Origin: Clostridia bacterium
GTDB lineage: Bacteria; Bacillota; Clostridia; UBA1381
DNA length: 8,778 nt
Assembly: GCA_017420825.1 (NCBI GenBank)
Contig: JAFQNU010000173.1
Location: 1 to 8,778 of the forward strand
Reading direction: 5' to 3'
Positions within the stretch are counted from its first letter, which is position 1. Each line of letters opens with the position of its first letter. The notes under the pieces were generated by a model. It was not told the origin of the DNA, did not search any database, and saw only the letters and a list, made by a program, of their open reading frames with translations. Both the position numbers and the translations under genes were made by a program. Positions 6,565-8,778 of the stretch are shown in pieces.

Positions 6565-6572
6565 GTAATACA
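6554..6572. promoter_or_regulatory. tandem palindromic operator TGTAATACA x2, probable antitoxin binding site
   Basis: TGTAATACA occurs at 6554-6562 and again at 6564-6572, exactly 10 bp apart, about one helical turn. Each copy is itself a palindrome (TGTA-A-TACA), and the first extends to TTGTA-A-TACAA. The copies cover the -10 box and the predicted start. Ribbon-helix-helix antitoxins typically repress their own promoters by binding short repeated sites side by side, so this is the expected autoregulatory operator. Binding itself is inferred. Confidence 0.6.
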
Positions 6573-6589
6573 GAAAGGATGTGTTTTAT

Positions 6590-6811
6590 ATGACTGTTTC
6601 TTTAAGATTGAGCAATGAAGACGCTGTGCTTATAAAAAAATATGCAGAGCTTAACAAAATTTCTGTATCCGACCTTATCAGACAGACCGTTATGGAACGA
6701 ATTGAAACGGAATATGATTTGGAAGTATTTTATAAAGCTTTGGAAGAGTACAGAAGTAATCCTGTAACCTATTCTCTTGATGATGTGGAAAGGGAATTGG
6801 GTTTGAAATGA
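6590..6811 (+). CDS. RelB-type ribbon-helix-helix antitoxin (DUF6290-like)
   Basis: This 73-residue protein should neutralise the toxin encoded next to it and repress its own operon. The N-terminus TVSLRLS forms the DNA-contacting beta ribbon. It is followed by two helices, about residues 9-22 and 25-42, with the turn NKISVSDLIRQ typical of RHH antitoxins. The acidic C-terminal half (EEYRSNPVTYSLDDVERELGLK, split here as about 52-73) is the usual toxin-wrapping region, and SLDDVERELGL-like endings are common in this family. The start is ATG 6590, 10 bases after AAGGA. The in-frame GTG at 6581 sits only one base after that site. The stop overlaps the toxin start as ATGA, so translation is coupled and antitoxin is made first. 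The tandem operator upstream fits autoregulation. Family assignment rests on pattern and context. Confidence 0.87.
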   Translation: MTVSLRLSNEDAVLIKKYAELNKISVSDLIRQTVMERIETEYDLEVFYKALEEYRSNPVTYSLDDVERELGLK

Positions 6812-7080
6812 AATACAGGGTTGAATTTACGGAAAATGCACTAAAGCAATTAAAAAAGATAGACCGTCACACATCATCACTGATTTTGGGCTGGGTACGC
6901 AAAAATCTTGAAGGCTGTGAAAATCCCCGCCTGCATGGTAAGGGACTGACAGCAAACAGGAGCGGTCAATGGCGCTATCGGGTGGGTGATTATCGCTTGC
7001 TTGCAGAGATTGAGGACGATAAAATTATAATTCTTATTCTAAATATAGGTCACAGACGGGATATATATGATAAAAAATGA
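6808..7080 (+). CDS. RelE/ParE-superfamily toxin (probable mRNA interferase)
   Basis: A 90-residue basic protein of the RelE/ParE fold. It begins KYRVEFTENALKQLKKID, the typical first strand and helix. The core WRYRVGDYRLLAEIEDD (from about 55) and the ending NIGHRRDIY (79-87) are the conserved RelE signature. R56, R58, R63, H82, R83, R84 and Y87 are candidate catalytic or RNA-binding residues. In E. coli RelE, basic residues and a C-terminal Tyr cleave mRNA in the ribosomal A site. Retention of the basic residues and Tyr here favours RNase activity over the gyrase-poisoning ParE mode, but sequence alone cannot settle this. The gene overlaps the antitoxin by four bases (ATGA), and a glycosylase gene follows 20 bases later. 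There are no signs of inactivation: length and motifs are complete. Confidence 0.88.
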   Translation: MKYRVEFTENALKQLKKIDRHTSSLILGWVRKNLEGCENPRLHGKGLTANRSGQWRYRVGDYRLLAEIEDDKIIILILNIGHRRDIYDKK

Positions 7081-7100
7081 TATAAGGGGAAGGAAAAACG

Positions 7101-7577
7101 ATGATAACACACCCGATTGAGCCTTTATATAACAAAAATTCGAATATACTTATACTTGGAAGCTTCCCTTCGGTAAAGTCAAGGGAGCAGATGTTCTTCT
7201 ACGGACACCCGCAAAACAGATTTTGGAAAGTTGTTGCAGGTGTATTTGAAGATGAAATTCCCCAAACAGTTGAGCAAAAGAGGGCGTTTTTGCTAAATTA
7301 CAATATTGCAGTGTGGGACGTCATTAAATCATGTGAGATAACAGGAAGTTCAGACAGCTCAATAAAAAATGTAACTCCGAATGATATTTCTGTGATTTTA
7401 AATGAGGCGGATATTCAAAAAATATTTGTAAATGGTAAAACGGCAGAAAAATATTATAATAAATATATAAGAGAGACAATAAATCATGATGCGGTATGCT
7501 TGCCGTCAACCTCTCCTGCAAATGCGTCATGGTCAGTACAACGGCTGATTGACGAATGGAAACTATACTTAAAATAA
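7101..7577 (+). CDS. hypoxanthine (deoxyinosine)-DNA glycosylase, uracil-DNA-glycosylase superfamily family 6
   Basis: This enzyme class removes hypoxanthine, the deamination product of adenine, from DNA to start base-excision repair. It differs from true uracil-DNA glycosylases. The 158 residues hold the typical marks: LILGSFPSVKSR (17-28), FYGHPQNRFW (33-42), AVWDVIKSCEITGSSDSSI (70-88), FVNG (109-112) and LPSTSPANASW (134-144). N39 in HPQNR is, as I recall, the catalytic Asn of the characterised Methanosarcina family 6 enzyme; it is present. The start is ATG 7101, with GGGGAAGGA (7086-7094) 6 bases upstream. The 20 bases after the toxin gene contain only this ribosome binding site, so the gene is probably part of the toxin-antitoxin transcript, ending at the strong hairpin just downstream. 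Its role next to a toxin-antitoxin pair is unclear and may be chance. Confidence 0.88.
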   Translation: MITHPIEPLYNKNSNILILGSFPSVKSREQMFFYGHPQNRFWKVVAGVFEDEIPQTVEQKRAFLLNYNIAVWDVIKSCEITGSSDSSIKNVTPNDISVILNEADIQKIFVNGKTAEKYYNKYIRETINHDAVCLPSTSPANASWSVQRLIDEWKLYLK

Positions 7578-7579
7578 TC

Positions 7580-7618
7580 AAAACAGGCGGTGATTTTAAC
7601 CAAATCACCGCCTGTTTT
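7580..7618. terminator. bidirectional intrinsic terminator between convergent genes
   Basis: A perfect 17-bp stem (7580-7596 with 7602-7618) closes on the 5-base loop TAACC. It has a GC-rich core GGCGGTG and A-T pairs at both ends, so either strand presents a TTTT tail. It lies between the glycosylase stop (7577) and the stop of the convergent gene (7624) and should end both transcripts. Confidence 0.9.
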
Positions 7619-7623
7619 GTGAG

Positions 7624-8721
7624 TTAAGCACCTAAATTTTTGAGTAATGCATTATACTTATCCTTTACGAAGTTAATCAGTAATGTGGATTTACTATCAG
7701 CCTCATTTGAATAAGATATAGGTGTATTGACTGTATTATACAGCATTATTATTGCCTGACCGTAAGTCAATCCGGTGTTTTCTTCATATTCGGTATTTTC
7801 CATAATTCCGTTGTGTTTTGCCACTTGCATAATCTGTAAATACCATGGAGATTCGTTATTATTATCAAAATCTGAATGTCCTGCTGCACGTATCAGCATG
7901 GCGGCATACTGCTCAATTGTAACAATATCTTTTGGCCTGAAGGTTTTATCAGCATATCCGTTTACAATATTACGTGATACTAAATTTGTCAAAGCATTAT
8001 ACAATCCAGAGCTTGCTTCAATATCCGTAAAGGGTAATTTTGTGTCTGAGCTTTCCTTATGATAAAATATTTTATCTAAAAGGAAGCAAGCCTCCGACCT
8101 GGTTACAACAGCGTCAAAATCATAATGAGATATTTCAGTAAACACTCCATACTTTTTCAGCTCAGTAAGTGCTATCTGCGGAGTGAAGATAAATTTCTCA
8201 AGATTATAAATCAATGTGTCGCCATTATAATTTGCACTGATTGATAAAACAAGTCCCAATTCTTTCGCTATTTCACCGACAGGCACATATATATCTTCCT
8301 CATATATTCCGGCAGGAGCTGTGAGCGAAATCCAATAACCGTTTTCTTTGTTTTTTCTCATTGCACTCAAATTCGGTGAAATTTCAAGAACAATATCGTT
8401 TTTTTCTATTGTAATAACATTAAGCTCGCTATCCTTAATAATATTACACCCAAACTCTTTAAAAATATCGGGATTGGCAAATAATATTCCTGACTCGGTA
8501 AAGCATTGTGTACTGTAATCACAGATAAGACCGTTTACTATTATTTTTGATTTTTGAACTTCGGAAAATTCTTTTGGCACAGTAATGATGTTTATATCAC
8601 TTTTGTCATACTCATAAAGTGCCGCAAATTCAACAATCGGACTGCTGTCCGTTAGTGCATATGCTGAAATTGATGCGAATATAATACTGCCTGCTAATAA
8701 AATTGTCAATAATTTTTTCAT
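7624..8721 (-). CDS. secreted S-layer-homology protein with stalk-like (copper amine oxidase N-terminal type) domain
   Basis: A 365-residue exported protein. The N-terminus MKKLLTILLAGSIIFASISA has two lysines and a hydrophobic core and ends in AYA, a likely signal-peptidase I site after about residue 22. Residues about 58-172 resemble the paired stalk repeat annotated as copper amine oxidase N-terminal domain (IIVNG ... EDIYVPVGEIAKELGL), though diverged. Residues about 205-332 hold SLH modules. One is partial (VTRSEACFLLDKIF ... LPFTDI). A clear one reads VSRNIVNGYADKTFRPKDIVTIEQYAAMLIRAAG. The third is weaker (PWYLQIMQVAKHNGI ... LTYGQAIIMLYN). SLH modules usually bind secondary cell-wall polymers, anchoring the protein outside. 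No catalytic domain is seen. The start is ATG 8721, behind AAGGG at about 10 bases; the in-frame ATG at 8739 has no ribosome binding site. It is convergent with the glycosylase gene. The upstream promoter lies outside or is not recognisable in the last 39 bases. Confidence 0.82.
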   Translation of the reverse strand: MKKLLTILLAGSIIFASISAYALTDSSPIVEFAALYEYDKSDINIITVPKEFSEVQKSKIIVNGLICDYSTQCFTESGILFANPDIFKEFGCNIIKDSELNVITIEKNDIVLEISPNLSAMRKNKENGYWISLTAPAGIYEEDIYVPVGEIAKELGLVLSISANYNGDTLIYNLEKFIFTPQIALTELKKYGVFTEISHYDFDAVVTRSEACFLLDKIFYHKESSDTKLPFTDIEASSGLYNALTNLVSRNIVNGYADKTFRPKDIVTIEQYAAMLIRAAGHSDFDNNNESPWYLQIMQVAKHNGIMENTEYEENTGLTYGQAIIMLYNTVNTPISYSNEADSKSTLLINFVKDKYNALLKNLGA

Positions 8722-8778
8722 GTTTTCACAACCCTTCATAATTACTTGTTATTAAATCAAACGACTGATTATCCCGAT

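Larger units (their letters stand above)
6264..6580. other. intergenic region with divergent promoters and no convincing gene
   Basis: About 315 bases between the lysA hairpin and the toxin-antitoxin pair. The left part (about 6290-6350) is rich in the short motif AGTGCA or AATGCA. The middle (about 6370-6480) is AT-rich with long A-runs and no recognisable element. The right part (6479-6572) holds two near-consensus promoters back to back and a repeated operator, listed separately. A minus-strand frame of about 74 codons spans 6283-6507. It starts inside the leftward promoter's -35 box, has no ribosome binding site and resembles no family I know, so I do not call it a gene. Confidence 0.6.

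Noticed and set aside
6290..6580. CRISPR-like or tRNA-like structure in the large intergenic gap.
   Set aside because: The short repeats are 6-9 bases with irregular spacing and no spacers, and no cloverleaf or CCA-type acceptor pairing could be found by eye.
6590..7080. Mobile-element origin of the toxin-antitoxin pair.
   Set aside because: No transposase, integrase, flanking direct repeat or tRNA attachment site is visible in the window, and base composition looks like the neighbours by eye. Horizontal acquisition remains possible but is not supported here.

Overview
The window reads as chromosomal DNA of a low-GC, Gram-positive anaerobe of the Clostridia type. The evidence is the AT-rich sequence, strong AAGGAGG-like ribosome binding sites, the tig-clpP-clpX block, a ClpP very close to the Bacillus/Clostridium form, and a secreted S-layer-homology protein. 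I cannot place it to genus from the sequence alone.

Layout. Bases 1-1499 hold the 3' part of miaA (tRNA dimethylallyltransferase, truncated by the window edge) and a small metallophosphoesterase whose start codon overlaps the miaA stop. From a clear sigma-A type promoter near 1541-1568 runs a protein-quality-control block: tig (trigger factor), clpP and clpX. It continues into lysA (diaminopimelate decarboxylase). Hairpins lie in both the clpP-clpX and clpX-lysA gaps. The second looks like a complete intrinsic terminator, yet almost no room is left for a lysA promoter, so read-through or attenuation is likely. A large hairpin follows lysA.

Bases 6226-6580 are a 355-base gap with two divergent, near-consensus promoters. 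The rightward one drives a toxin-antitoxin pair of the RelB/RelE type plus a family 6 uracil-DNA-glycosylase-superfamily enzyme (hypoxanthine/deoxyinosine-DNA glycosylase). A tandem TGTAATACA operator sits on the -10 box and start point. The leftward promoter has no annotated product and would make a transcript of about 250 bases ending at the lysA hairpin. A perfect 17-bp hairpin then separates this operon from a convergent gene for a secreted protein with stalk-like (copper amine oxidase N-terminal type) and SLH repeats.

How it fits together: tig, clpP and clpX make a nascent-chain chaperone and an ATP-dependent protease. RelBE-type antitoxins are commonly degraded by such proteases in other bacteria, but nothing here shows that this pair depends on this ClpXP. 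No large novel multi-gene system is visible. The parts most worth checking are the divergent promoter region at 6226-6580, the attachment of a DNA-repair glycosylase to a toxin-antitoxin operon, and the terminator in the lysA leader.
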